NCBI RefSeq assembly: GCF_900188095.1
Contig: NZ_FZOT01000001.1
Span: 434,001 to 498,000, forward strand
Origin: Noviherbaspirillum humi
Lineage (GTDB): Bacteria > Pseudomonadota > Gammaproteobacteria > Burkholderiales > Burkholderiaceae_D
DNA: 64,000 nt
Direction: 5' to 3'
This document shows positions 8,654 through 18,137 of this stretch, piece after piece. The translations under genes were made by a program, and so were the position numbers. The notes beneath the pieces are model-generated. The model was not told the origin of the DNA. It made no database searches and saw only the letters and a list, made by a program, of their open reading frames with translations. The number at the start of each line of letters is the position of its first letter. The stretch's first letter is position 1.

Positions 8654-9322
8654 TCAGGCCAGCAGGCAGTTGAGCGCGGCGCTGGCGGTCTCGCCGATGC
8701 GGGACAGGAAGTCGGTCGCCATGTCGGCGCTGAAGCGGTTCGGATCGGGCGAGCCGAGCAGCAGCAGGCCGAAGGTTTCCGGGGCGGCGCCGACGCGCAG
8801 CGGGATCATGGCCAGGGAGCGGACCGAGCCGGCGTCTTCCAGCCAGCCGGCGACTTCGAAATCATTGTTCGGGCCGCAGAAGGGCTCGGTCAGGCTGTTG
8901 GCGAACAGGCGGGCGTCTTCCGAAGTCTCGGCGGCGAACCAGCCATGGGCAAACTCCGGCGCCACGTTCCACAGGCGCAGGGTGGCGGACGGCACCGAGA
9001 AAATGCTCTGCAGGCCGTTGATCAGGGTATGCGGCAGGTCGACGTCGTTGCGGGCCAGCAGGAGCGCGCGGGTCCACTGCAGGAACTTGCCGGTGATCGC
9101 CTCGTTTTCCTCCGCCAGGCGAATCAGCTCCGCCAGGCGCAGCTCGCCGGCCTTGATCTTGTGGCGCAGGATTTCCATCTGCCTTTCCTGCAGCGACACG
9201 GCGCGTCCGGCGACCGGGTTGGCCAGCTTCACGCGCGACAGCAGTTCGCCGTGCTCTTCAAAGAAATCGGGATGGCGCGCGAGGTAATCGGCGACGTCTT
9301 GGGCGTCCAGTTCGAGGCTCAT
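8654..9322 (-). CDS. DUF484 family protein (GAF-like)
   Basis: 222 residues. An N-terminal helical part contains the family hallmark DVADYLARHPDFFEEH, followed by a helix with SLQERQMEILR and a C-terminal GAF-like domain. The biochemical role is unknown. The gene is conserved between dapF and xerC in many proteobacteria, as here. The xerC start follows its stop closely, so co-transcription is likely. Confidence 0.92.
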   Translation of the reverse strand: MSLELDAQDVADYLARHPDFFEEHGELLSRVKLANPVAGRAVSLQERQMEILRHKIKAGELRLAELIRLAEENEAITGKFLQWTRALLLARNDVDLPHTLINGLQSIFSVPSATLRLWNVAPEFAHGWFAAETSEDARLFANSLTEPFCGPNNDFEVAGWLEDAGSVRSLAMIPLRVGAAPETFGLLLLGSPDPNRFSADMATDFLSRIGETASAALNCLLA

Positions 9323-9489
9323 TGCAGTGTTTCGTCAGGAATCGGTGATCGTGGTCTGCCTTCCAGCGGGGAAATCCCCGCGAAAGGCGCAAAGGCTTGA
9401 TTCTAACCGACATCCCCGTGCCGCAAACGCTTATCCGGCGCGCCGGGCGCCATGTGAGGCAATCCCGGCGCGGCCCGTGTCGCCAGGGC

Positions 9490-10341
9490 TCAGATGTCGA
9501 TCTCGCCCTCGAAGACCGAGACCGCCGGGCCGGTCATCATGACGCTGCGGCCGGGGCCTTCCCAGGCGATGGACAGGTCGCCGCCACGGGTGTGCACGGC
9601 CACCGGGGAATCCAGCAGGCCGCGCCGGATGCCGGCCACCACCGCCGCGCAGGCGCCGGTGCCGCAGGCCAGGGTTTCGCCGGCGCCGCGCTCGTAGACG
9701 CGCAGCCTGACCTCATGCCGGCCGATGACCTGCATGAAGCCGGCGTTCACCCGCTTCGGAAAGCGCGCATGGCGCTCGATGGCCGGGCCGTCGGCCGCCA
9801 CCGGAGCGGCCTCGCTATCGTCCACCACCTGCACCGCGTGCGGATTGCCCATGGAAACCACCGAGATCCACGCCGTCTTGCCGTCGACGTCGAGCGGCCA
9901 GAGCGCATCCGCGCTTTCCGGCCGGGAAGCCAGCCCGGCGGCGTCGAAGGGCACCTTCTCCGGCTCCAGCACCGGCGCGCCCATGTCCACCGTGATGCGG
10001 CCGTCATCCTCCAGCCTCGGCTCGATGATGCCGGCCATGGTCTCGACCCGGATGGCGCGCTTGTCGGTCAGGCCCTTGTCGGTGACGAACTTGACGAAGG
10101 CGCGGGCGCCGTTGCCGCATTGCTCCACCTCGCCGCCGTCGGCGTTGTAGATGCGATAGCGGAAATCGACGCCGGCCGCGCGCGGCCTTTCCACCACCAG
10201 CATCTGGTCGGCGCCGATGCCGAAGCGGCGGTCGCCGAGCTTGCGCCATTGTTCCGGCGTGAAGTCGACGGTCTGGCTGATGGCGTCGATGACGACGAAG
10301 TCGTTGCCGGCGCCGTGCATCTTGGTGAACTTGAGTTTCAT
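9490..10341 (-). CDS. dapF: Diaminopimelate epimerase
   Basis: 283 residues, the usual length. The family's GNDFVVIDA (12-20) is present. The two catalytic cysteines lie in [12 protein letters not shown] (about C79) and [13 protein letters not shown] (about C221). It converts LL-DAP to meso-DAP for lysine and peptidoglycan synthesis. It follows the second acyltransferase by 21 bp on the same strand, so an lpxL-lpxL-dapF transcript is plausible. The 167 bp before DUF484 hold no recognisable gene. Confidence 0.97.
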   Translation of the reverse strand: MKLKFTKMHGAGNDFVVIDAISQTVDFTPEQWRKLGDRRFGIGADQMLVVERPRAAGVDFRYRIYNADGGEVEQCGNGARAFVKFVTDKGLTDKRAIRVETMAGIIEPRLEDDGRITVDMGAPVLEPEKVPFDAAGLASRPESADALWPLDVDGKTAWISVVSMGNPHAVQVVDDSEAAPVAADGPAIERHARFPKRVNAGFMQVIGRHEVRLRVYERGAGETLACGTGACAAVVAGIRRGLLDSPVAVHTRGGDLSIAWEGPGRSVMMTGPAVSVFEGEIDI

Positions 10342-10362
10342 GGCAGGAAGCGGAAGTTGAAG

Positions 10363-11232
10363 TCAGCGGTCGTAGACGGAAGGCTCGCCCGGCGGCCGGG
10401 TCTTGAAGCGCTTGTGCGTCCACAGGTATTCGTCCGGCGCCTCCAGGATGCGTTCCTCGATGAAGGCATTCACCCGGCGGGTGGCGGCGGTCACGTCGTC
10501 GCCCGGAAAGTCGGTCCAGGCGGGATAGAACCGCACCTTCCAGCCTGCGTAGTCGGGCAGGTAGGTGGCAATGACCGGAATGACCTGGGCGCCGGTGACG
10601 GCAGCGATGCGCGCCGGCGCCGTCAGCGTCGAGGCGGCGATGCCGAAGAAGGGCACGAACTCGGCATCCCGCGTGCCGAAATCCATGTCCGGCAGCATGA
10701 AGAAGGGCAGGCCGTCGCGCAGCGCGCGGATGATGGGCTTGATGCCGTCGCCGCGGGTGAACAGCTTGACCGGCTTGAAGCGGGAGCGGCCGCGCCGCAG
10801 CGCCACGTCGAACACCGCATTCTGCTGCTGGCTGTACATGGAGCTGGCCGAGATCTCCATGGCGATGCGGGCGCCGGCCACGTCGAGGCAGACGAAATGC
10901 GGGCAAAGCAGGATGGTCGGCTTGGCCGCCATCTCCTGCAGCGGCAGCCCCGGTTCCATGCGGATCAGGCGCTTGAGCCGCGCTTCCGATCCCCACCACA
11001 GGATGCCGCGCTCCAGGATGCTGCGCGCATAGGCCTGGAAATGGCGCTTGGCCATGCGGCGCCGCTCGTCATCCGACAGCTGCGGCAGGCACAGCCGCAG
11101 GTTGGTCAGGGTGATGTGGCGGCGCGGGCCCATCACATGGAACAGCAGCATGCCGACGCCTTCGCCGAGGCGGCCCAGCAGCGGCAGCGGCAGCCAGTGC
11201 AGCAGCCACATCAATCCGATCAGGAACCTCAT
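10363..11232 (-). CDS. Lipid A biosynthesis acyltransferase (LpxL/HtrB family), second copy
   Basis: 289 residues from the ATG at 11232. A longer open frame reaches 11880, but its extension runs antisense-like through the upstream gene and is not credible. An N-terminal membrane segment (FLIGLMWLLHWLPLPLL) precedes the acyltransferase motif HFVCLD (HxxxxD) after LLCP. The motifs RDGLPFFMLPDMDFG and VIPVIATYLPDY are typical of the HtrB family. It acylates Kdo2-lipid IVA at the inner membrane. Its ATG overlaps the stop of the preceding paralogue by 4 bp (ATGA), implying translational coupling. Which acyl chain it adds cannot be told from sequence. Confidence 0.93.
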   Translation of the reverse strand: MRFLIGLMWLLHWLPLPLLGRLGEGVGMLLFHVMGPRRHITLTNLRLCLPQLSDDERRRMAKRHFQAYARSILERGILWWGSEARLKRLIRMEPGLPLQEMAAKPTILLCPHFVCLDVAGARIAMEISASSMYSQQQNAVFDVALRRGRSRFKPVKLFTRGDGIKPIIRALRDGLPFFMLPDMDFGTRDAEFVPFFGIAASTLTAPARIAAVTGAQVIPVIATYLPDYAGWKVRFYPAWTDFPGDDVTAATRRVNAFIEERILEAPDEYLWTHKRFKTRPPGEPSVYDR

Positions 11233-12089
11233 GCCGCTTCCTTGCGCGCGCCGCCGTCCGCCGCCGCGACGCCTCTGGGCGTCTTGTAGCGGTTGTAGCT
11301 CCACAGGTATTGCGCCGGACAGCGGGCGATCAGTTCTTCCATGGCGGCGTTGATGGCGCACGCCTGCTGCTCCGGCGTGTCGCCCATCTCGCGCTCGAAG
11401 GGAATGAAGCGGATCACGTAGCCGCGGCCGCGCGGCAGCCGCTCCCCATACGAGAGGATGATCGGCGCGCCGGTCATCTGGCGCAGCTTGGCCGACAGCG
11501 TCATGGTGTAAGCCGGCTTGCCGAAGAAGTCGGCCCACACGCCTTCGCCCTGCTGCGGCACCTGGTCCGGCAGCAGGCCGATCAGGCCGCCCTGCTTCAA
11601 GGTTTTCAGCAGGATGCGCACGCCGGACAGGTTGGCCGGCGCCAGGTGCAGGTTGGGGCGGGCGCGGGCGCCTTCCATCAGCGGCTTCAGCGCTTCCTTG
11701 CGCGGCGGGCGGTAGAGCACCGTCAGCGGCGTCTTCTGCGCCACCGCCTGGGCGGTGATCTCGAAGCAGCCGAGGTGGGGCGTAAGGAAGATCACGCCGC
11801 GCCTGGCGTCCAGCGCCGCCTGCACCAGTTCCCAGTTCTCGATGGTGGCCGTCTGCAGCACCCGCTCCTGCGGCGCGCACCAGATGAAGGGCAGCTCCAG
11901 GATGTTGCGTCCCGCCTCGCTCACCGCGGCGGACAGCTGGCCGCCGAAACCGCCTCGCTCGATGTTCTCCTTCAGGCGCCGGCGGTAGGAAGGCGACGCC
12001 AGGTAAACCAGCCAGCCGAGCGCCGCGCCGAGCGCATGCAGCATGCGCAGCGGCAGGCGCGACAGCAGGTGGAACAGGGAGAGGAGCAT
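11229..12089 (-). CDS. Lipid A biosynthesis acyltransferase (LpxL/HtrB family), first copy
   Basis: 286 residues with an N-terminal hydrophobic anchor (LLSLFHLLSRLPL...LGWLVYLA). The catalytic HLGCFE (HxxxxE form) lies near residue 112. GLIGLLPDQVPQQGEG is the conserved Asp-containing loop of this family. It is predicted to be a late acyltransferase adding secondary acyl chains to lipid A. It is first in a minus-strand run with its paralogue and dapF. It diverges from metK across 196 bp that must hold both promoters. Confidence 0.93.
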   Translation of the reverse strand: MLLSLFHLLSRLPLRMLHALGAALGWLVYLASPSYRRRLKENIERGGFGGQLSAAVSEAGRNILELPFIWCAPQERVLQTATIENWELVQAALDARRGVIFLTPHLGCFEITAQAVAQKTPLTVLYRPPRKEALKPLMEGARARPNLHLAPANLSGVRILLKTLKQGGLIGLLPDQVPQQGEGVWADFFGKPAYTMTLSAKLRQMTGAPIILSYGERLPRGRGYVIRFIPFEREMGDTPEQQACAINAAMEELIARCPAQYLWSYNRYKTPRGVAAADGGARKEAA

Positions 12090-12124
12090 GAGGGCCGGAA
12101 TCTGGTGTTTTTTTTCAAGACGCG

Positions 12125-12288
12125 TAAAATAGCACGAAGTTTTCGACTCAGTTCTTCGAAAAACCCGTTTTCACCGCCGAGTTAATCAGACAACTTGCGA
12201 GGCGGTCTACAAATCTCGCTAAAGCGTCGCAGGCTCATGAGATTGGCCGCGACATGGTCATATCAACCGCTACAAGGAGCCTGCGATG
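12125..12288 (+). promoter_or_regulatory. metK promoter -10 and leader with start-sequestering hairpin
   Basis: A plausible -10 element TAAAAT lies at 12125-12130 after a T-rich stretch, giving a leader of about 150 nt. Near its end, 12225-12236 pairs with 12277-12288 in a 12-bp helix (10 perfect bp plus a G-U and a C-G) that buries part of the Shine-Dalgarno (aaggag, 12274-12279) and the whole AUG (12286-12288). A mutually exclusive 5-bp pairing exists, 12226-12230 (gtcgc) with 12249-12253 (gcgac), which would free the start. No known SAM riboswitch consensus is recognised. Translational control is an inference. Confidence 0.55.
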
Positions 12289-13449
12289 GCAAATGAATAC
12301 CTCTTCACCTCCGAATCCGTTTCCGAAGGTCATCCCGACAAGGTCGCGGACCAGATCTCCGATTCCATCCTCGACGCCATCCTGACCCAGGATCCGAAAG
12401 CCCGCGTCGCTGCTGAAACACTGTGCAACACCGGCCTGGTCGTGCTGGCCGGCGAAATCACCACCAGCGCCAACGTCGATTACATCAACGTCGCCCGCGA
12501 CACCATCAAGCGCATCGGCTACGACAACGCCGACTTCGGCATTGACTACAAGAGCTGCGCCGTGCTGGTCGCCTACGACAAGCAGTCCCCGGACATCGCT
12601 CAGGGCGTCGATGAAGGCCGCGGCCTCGACCTCGACCAGGGCGCCGGCGACCAGGGCCTGATGTTCGGCTACGCCTGCGACGAGACGCCCGAGTTGATGC
12701 CGGCCGCGATCTATTTTTCGCACCGCATCGTCGAGCGCCAGTCGCAGCTGCGCAAGGATGGCCGCCTGCCCTGGCTGCGTCCGGACGCCAAGTCCCAGGT
12801 CACGCTGCGCTACGTCGACGGCAGGCCGGTGGCGATCGACACCATCGTGCTCTCCACCCAGCACAGCCCGGAGATGGAGCACAAGGCGATCGAGGAAGCG
12901 GCGATCGAGGAAATCATCAAGCCGGTGGTGCCGCGCGAGTGGCTGAAGAACACCCGCTACCTGATCAACCCCACCGGCCGCTTCGTCATCGGCGGTCCGC
13001 AGGGCGACTGCGGCCTGACCGGGCGCAAGATCATCGTCGACACCTACGGCGGCGCGGCGCCGCACGGCGGCGGCGCCTTCTCCGGCAAGGACCCGTCCAA
13101 GGTCGACCGTTCCGCCGCCTATGCCGGCCGCTATGTCGCCAAGAACATCGTCGCCGCCGGGCTCGCCAGCCGCTGCCAGATCCAGGTCTCCTACGCCATC
13201 GGCATCGCCAAGCCGACCTCGGTGATGGTCACCACTTTCGGCACCGGCAAGGTCAGCGACGAAACCCTGTCCCAGCTGGTGCAGGAACTGTTCGACCTGC
13301 GGCCGAAAGGCATCGTGCAGATGCTGGACCTGCTGCGCCCCATCTACGCCAAGACCGCTGCCTACGGCCACTTCGGCCGCGAGGAGCCGGAATTCAGCTG
13401 GGAGCGCACCGACAAGGCCGCCGCGCTGCGGGCTGCCGCCGGCCTCTGA
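12286..13449 (+). CDS. metK: S-adenosylmethionine synthase
   Basis: 387 residues, the standard bacterial length. The N-terminal [20 protein letters not shown] holds the ATP/Mg site. [12 protein letters not shown] (about 120-131) is the MAT signature, and [19 protein letters not shown] (about 262-280) is the second. It makes SAM from methionine and ATP. The SD aaggag precedes the ATG, and both are paired in a leader hairpin. A strong terminator follows. It heads a region devoted to the activated methyl cycle (ahcY and metF further downstream). Confidence 0.98.
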   Translation: MANEYLFTSESVSEGHPDKVADQISDSILDAILTQDPKARVAAETLCNTGLVVLAGEITTSANVDYINVARDTIKRIGYDNADFGIDYKSCAVLVAYDKQSPDIAQGVDEGRGLDLDQGAGDQGLMFGYACDETPELMPAAIYFSHRIVERQSQLRKDGRLPWLRPDAKSQVTLRYVDGRPVAIDTIVLSTQHSPEMEHKAIEEAAIEEIIKPVVPREWLKNTRYLINPTGRFVIGGPQGDCGLTGRKIIVDTYGGAAPHGGGAFSGKDPSKVDRSAAYAGRYVAKNIVAAGLASRCQIQVSYAIGIAKPTSVMVTTFGTGKVSDETLSQLVQELFDLRPKGIVQMLDLLRPIYAKTAAYGHFGREEPEFSWERTDKAAALRAAAGL

Positions 13450-13471
13450 TCCCTCTCTGATTCCTTTCCGC

Positions 13472-13499
13472 AACGGCGCCGCATTCGGCGCCGTTTTTT
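13472..13499 (+). terminator. Intrinsic terminator after metK
   Basis: The stem aacggcgccg / cggcgccgtt with a short cat-type loop is followed directly by a T6 run (13493-13499 region), 23 nt after the metK stop. It is a classic Rho-independent terminator and separates metK from the peptidase gene. Confidence 0.93.
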
Positions 13500-13628
13500 G
13501 TTGTTGGCCTACAAAAGGCTTTTCTTTTTTGCATTGTCCGCAGGCAGCAGGCCGCAGGCCTTCCGTACAATGACCGCCAGCCGGCTGGCATTGCCGCCGG
13601 CAATTCCCGTCACTATTCACATCCTGCG

Positions 13629-14561
13629 GTGCAAACTCTTTCGTCCTGTCGGCCCTGGTTGCCGCTGCTCATGCTTGCCGTCGCCTGCACCGTCCAGGCG
13701 GCACCGGCTGCGCCTGCGCAGCCGGCGGTCGCCGAATGGTGCCGCAAGCTGACGCCGCGGCTGCCGACCGTCTCCGAGGCAACCTGCCAGGCGAGCCGCC
13801 TCGCGCCCACCGGCTCCCGTTCCGTCCAGGGGGTGCCCATCCTGGCAAGGCGCGTGGCGGCTGCCGGCAAGCCGGGCCGGGACGGCCCGCTGCGGGTGCT
13901 GCTGGTCGGCGGCATCCATGGCGATGAATTGACCGCCTCGGCCGTGGTTTTCCAGTGGATGCAATGGCTACAGCAGCCGCCGGCGCCGCAGTTTCAGTGG
14001 AATATCGTGCCGGTGCTTAATCCCGACGGCATGCTGGCCGCCAAGCCGCAGCGCATGAACGCCAATGGCGTCGAGCTGAACCGCAACTTCCCCACGCCGA
14101 ACTGGGACAAGGAAGCGCCGCGCTACTGGTCGCGCGTTACCGGCAGCGACCCGCGCCGCTTTCCCGGCAAGACGCCCCTGTCGGAGCCGGAAAGCCGCTG
14201 GCTGAACGAGGAAATCATGCGCTTCAAGCCGCATGTGATCGTGTCGGTGCATGCGCCGTTCGGCGTGCTCGATTTCGACGGTCCGGCCAAGGCGCCGAAC
14301 CGCTTCGGCCGGCTGCTGTTCAACCGTGTCGGCGTCTATCCCGGCTCTCTCGGCAACTATGGCGGGGTGCACAAGAACGTGCCGGTGGTCACCATCGAAC
14401 TGGCCAATGCGCAGGCCATGCCGACGCAGGAAGAGGCGCGCCGCATCTGGCTCGACATGCTGGCCTGGATCGAGCGCAATATCCGTCCCCAGGCCGCGCT
14501 GCAGAAGGCGCAGAGCGGCTTGCCGGAAGCGCCTGCGCTGGCGCTTGCCGGCCGCAACTGA
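13629..14561 (+). CDS. Secreted M14-family (zinc carboxypeptidase-like) peptidase
   Basis: 310 residues from a GTG start. A signal peptide (about 1-24, LLMLAVACTVQAAP) is present. The zinc-binding GGIHGDE (HxxE, about 95-101), ELNRNF (about 151-156), the third zinc ligand in VSVHAP and the catalytic Glu in VTIELANA are all present. It is most like MpaA/murein-peptide amidases or related DUF2817-type M14 proteins. A periplasmic role in cell-wall peptide trimming is likely, though its substrate is unproven. It sits alone between metK and ahcY and has no obvious functional link to them. No strong SD is seen before the GTG. Confidence 0.82.
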   Translation: MQTLSSCRPWLPLLMLAVACTVQAAPAAPAQPAVAEWCRKLTPRLPTVSEATCQASRLAPTGSRSVQGVPILARRVAAAGKPGRDGPLRVLLVGGIHGDELTASAVVFQWMQWLQQPPAPQFQWNIVPVLNPDGMLAAKPQRMNANGVELNRNFPTPNWDKEAPRYWSRVTGSDPRRFPGKTPLSEPESRWLNEEIMRFKPHVIVSVHAPFGVLDFDGPAKAPNRFGRLLFNRVGVYPGSLGNYGGVHKNVPVVTIELANAQAMPTQEEARRIWLDMLAWIERNIRPQAALQKAQSGLPEAPALALAGRN

Positions 14562-14575
14562 GCGCCGCCGGCCGC

Positions 14576-14602
14576 TTGATGCGGCCCGATCTCGGGTATA
14601 AT
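14576..14602 (+). promoter_or_regulatory. Sigma-70 promoter of ahcY
   Basis: A -35-like TTGATG (14576-14581) and a perfect -10 TATAAT (14597-14602) with a 15-bp spacer. A transcription start near 14609 would place the SAH aptamer at the very 5' end of the transcript. Confidence 0.75.
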
Positions 14603-14611
14603 TCCGGACTT

Positions 14612-14690
14612 CCAAGGAGCGTTGCAGCATGCCGTTTTTCAACGGCATGTCAGGCTTGGACCTCGCATCATTCGCAAACCGCGCTCACGT
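14612..14690 (+). ncRNA. S-adenosylhomocysteine (SAH) riboswitch
   Basis: The element matches the SAH aptamer in sequence and fold. P1 is ccaag (14612-14616) with cttgg (14655-14659). The conserved core is gagcgttgcag (14617-14627). A variable hairpin, catgccg/cggcatg, follows, then the conserved caggc. The 3' gcgctcac (14681-14688) pairs back to gagcg to form the LL-type pseudoknot. The ahcY SD (aaaggagg, 14707-14714) follows. SAH binding is known to turn on ahcY in such leaders, so the cell clears this methyltransferase inhibitor. Identification rests on reading the consensus, not on a covariance model. Confidence 0.93.
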
Positions 14691-14719
14691 TACTTTTTTT
14701 CTAACGAAAGGAGGGCGTG

Positions 14720-16141
<1,422 letters not shown>

Positions 16142-16150
16142 GCAGGAGAC

Positions 16151-16178
16151 CGGGCTGCCGCCGACCGGCGTCAGCCCG
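16151..16178 (+). other. Intercistronic hairpin after ahcY
   Basis: Nested stem: cgggctg (16151-16157) pairs with cagcccg (16172-16178), with inner cgcc/ggcg. No T-tract follows. Its position between ahcY and the holin-like gene suggests partial termination or 3'-end protection that would raise ahcY mRNA over metF. Confidence 0.5.
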
Positions 16179-16257
16179 ATGACCGATTGCGCCGACGCCC
16201 GGAAGCCAGCGCTGCCAGGCGCGGGCCGATGGATGATGGATTGCCCGAGGAGGCAGC

Positions 16258-16599
16258 ATGCGCTTGCTCATCACCTGGCTGATCAACGCCTTCGCCCTGT
16301 TCGCCCTGCCGTACCTGATGACCTCCATCCGGGTGGAGAGCTTCGCCAGCGCGCTCATCGCGGCGCTGGTGCTGGGACTGGTGAATACGCTGATCCGGCC
16401 GATCCTGGTGCTGCTCACCCTGCCGGTGACGGTGCTGACCCTGGGGCTGTTCATCCTGATCATCAACGGCCTGATGTTCTGGCTGGTGGCCAACATGCTG
16501 TCCGGCTTCCAGGTCGCCAGCTTCTGGTCCGCGGTCGGCGGCGCGCTGCTCTACAGCCTGATTTCCTGGGCATTGTCGGCGCTGATACTGAAAGACTGA
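16258..16599 (+). CDS. Phage holin family / DUF membrane protein (PF04020-like)
   Basis: 113 residues with about four hydrophobic helices and almost no soluble part (RLLITWLINAFALFALPYLM; ALIAALVLGLVNTLIRPILVLLTLP; LGLFILIINGLMFWLVANML; final AGGALLYSLISWALS-like helix). The conserved VNTLIRPIL is the family hallmark. It lies in the inner membrane and has no established function despite the holin name. It is conserved between ahcY and metF in Burkholderiales, and its stop is 1 nt before the metF ATG. Confidence 0.88.
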   Translation: MRLLITWLINAFALFALPYLMTSIRVESFASALIAALVLGLVNTLIRPILVLLTLPVTVLTLGLFILIINGLMFWLVANMLSGFQVASFWSAVGGALLYSLISWALSALILKD

Positions 16600-16600
16600 C

Positions 16601-17452
16601 ATGACACGCAATACCTACAGCTTCGAATTCTTTCCGCCCAAGACACCCGAGGGCGCGGAAAAGCTGCGCGCCGCCCGCGCGCGCCTCGTGGCGCTGAACC
16701 CCCAATATTTTTCGGTGACCTTCGGCGCCGGCGGCTCCACCCAGCAGGGCACGCTGGAAACCGTGCTCGAGATCCAGCGCGAAGGCCATGAGGCTGCGCC
16801 GCACCTGTCCTGCATGGGCAGCAGCCCGGACACCATCCGCACCCTGCTCAATGAATACAAGTCGCAGGGCATTCGCCGCGTGGTCGCGCTGCGCGGCGAT
16901 CTGCCGAGCGGCTACGGCGGCTTCGGCACGACCGGCGACGCCTTCCGCTATGCCAACGAACTGGTGGAGTTCATCCGCAAGGAAACCGGCGACTGGTTCC
17001 ACATCGAGGTGGCGGCCTATCCGGAAGTGCATCCGCAGGCCAAGTCGCCGCAGGACGATCTCGCCAGCTTCGCGCGCAAGGTGAAGGCCGGCGCCGACGG
17101 CGCCATCACCCAATACTTCTACAACGCCGACGCCTATTTCCGCTTCGTCGATGAAGCGAAGAAGCAGGGCGTGGAGGTGCCCATCGTGGCCGGCATCATG
17201 CCGATCACGAACTACACCCAGCTGGTGCGCTTCTCCGACATGTGCGGGGCCGAGATCCCGCGCTGGATCAAGCTCAAGCTGGCCAGCTACGGCGACGACA
17301 CCGACAGCATCCGCGCGTTCGGCCTGGACGTGGTCACGCAGCTGTGCGAGCGCCTGCTGCAGGGCGGCGCGCCCAGCCTGCACTTCTACACGCTGAACCA
17401 GGCCAATGCCACGCTGGAGATTTGCCGCCGCCTGAATGGCACGGCGCTGTAA
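16601..17452 (+). CDS. metF: 5,10-methylenetetrahydrofolate reductase
   Basis: 283 residues forming a single TIM barrel. It starts SFEFFPPKTPEG, the family signature with the catalytic Glu. RGDLPSGYGG and VAAYPEVHPQA bind folate/FAD, and ITQYFYNADAYFRF and GIMPITNY are also diagnostic. It produces 5-methyl-THF for homocysteine remethylation. It is coupled to the preceding membrane gene (1-nt gap) and thus to ahcY, placing SAH removal and methyl-group supply in one transcript. Confidence 0.97.
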   Translation: MTRNTYSFEFFPPKTPEGAEKLRAARARLVALNPQYFSVTFGAGGSTQQGTLETVLEIQREGHEAAPHLSCMGSSPDTIRTLLNEYKSQGIRRVVALRGDLPSGYGGFGTTGDAFRYANELVEFIRKETGDWFHIEVAAYPEVHPQAKSPQDDLASFARKVKAGADGAITQYFYNADAYFRFVDEAKKQGVEVPIVAGIMPITNYTQLVRFSDMCGAEIPRWIKLKLASYGDDTDSIRAFGLDVVTQLCERLLQGGAPSLHFYTLNQANATLEICRRLNGTAL

Positions 17453-17463
17453 TCACGCCGTAA

Positions 17464-18081
17464 TCAGTCAAGCTGCGCCGGGCGCGACTCGGTGAGGATG
17501 ACGTCCAGCGCCACGTCGTGCGGCGCGGCGTCGAAGCCGGCGCGGCCGCATTCATAGGCAATGCCGGCCGTGAGCGGCCGCGGCGTTTGCGCCAGCGTGC
17601 GGTCATAGAAGCCGCCGCCATAGCCGAGCCGGAAGTTGCCCTCATTGAAGCCGACGCAGGGAATCAGCAAGCCTTGCGGCCGGCAGCTTTCATTTCTCGC
17701 AGCGGGGATCGAGACGCCGAAGGCATCGCGTTCCGTCGCATCGCCGGGCTTCCAGGGATGAAAGTCGAGCGGCGCATCCGGCGACCTCACCACCGGCAGC
17801 GCCAGCCGCACGCCGCGATTTGCCAGTTCGACATAACAATCGCGCAAGTCGGGCTCGCCGCGTATCGGCCAGTACACGCCCAGCATGTCGATGCCATGCA
17901 GCTGCTGCCACGCCAATACGCGCCGACTGATGGCCTCGTTCCAGCGCGCTCGAACTTCGGCGGCGATCGCCTGTCTGTGGGCTAGCAACGCGCGACGCAA
18001 CGCCGCTTTGTCAAAAGCGCCATCCGTTGTATTGATGCTGTTGTCAGGCATGCCGGCCACACGAAAACAAGGAACACGCAT
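17464..18081 (-). CDS. 5-formyltetrahydrofolate cyclo-ligase
   Basis: 205 residues from 18081, or 195 if the internal ATG at 18051 (MPDNSINTT) is used. The ATP/folate-binding RLGYGGGFYDRTL (about 160-172) and RRALLAHRQAI near the N-terminus (lysine/arginine cluster) fit the family. It converts 5-formyl-THF to 5,10-methenyl-THF. It converges on metF with an 11-bp gap, so folate enzymes face each other. No 6S RNA gene, a frequent neighbour of this gene elsewhere, is visible in the short gap upstream. Confidence 0.93.
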   Translation of the reverse strand: MRVPCFRVAGMPDNSINTTDGAFDKAALRRALLAHRQAIAAEVRARWNEAISRRVLAWQQLHGIDMLGVYWPIRGEPDLRDCYVELANRGVRLALPVVRSPDAPLDFHPWKPGDATERDAFGVSIPAARNESCRPQGLLIPCVGFNEGNFRLGYGGGFYDRTLAQTPRPLTAGIAYECGRAGFDAAPHDVALDVILTESRPAQLD

Positions 18082-18137
18082 GCTATCCTACATTCCAGAT
18101 TTTCCCCAAGTTTGCACACCAAGAAAGCGGTTGCCTG

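Noticed and set aside
10363-11880. 505-codon version of the second acyltransferase
   Set aside because: The family N-terminus starts at 11232. The upstream part is an out-of-frame reading of the first acyltransferase gene.
12090-12286. Known SAM-I, SAM-II or SAM/SAH riboswitch before metK
   Set aside because: Conserved cores of these classes are not recognisable. Only the start-sequestering hairpin is supported.
18082-18137. Possible 6S RNA gene next to 5-FCL
   Set aside because: The gap is only 56 bp, too short for 6S RNA, and no such fold is visible.
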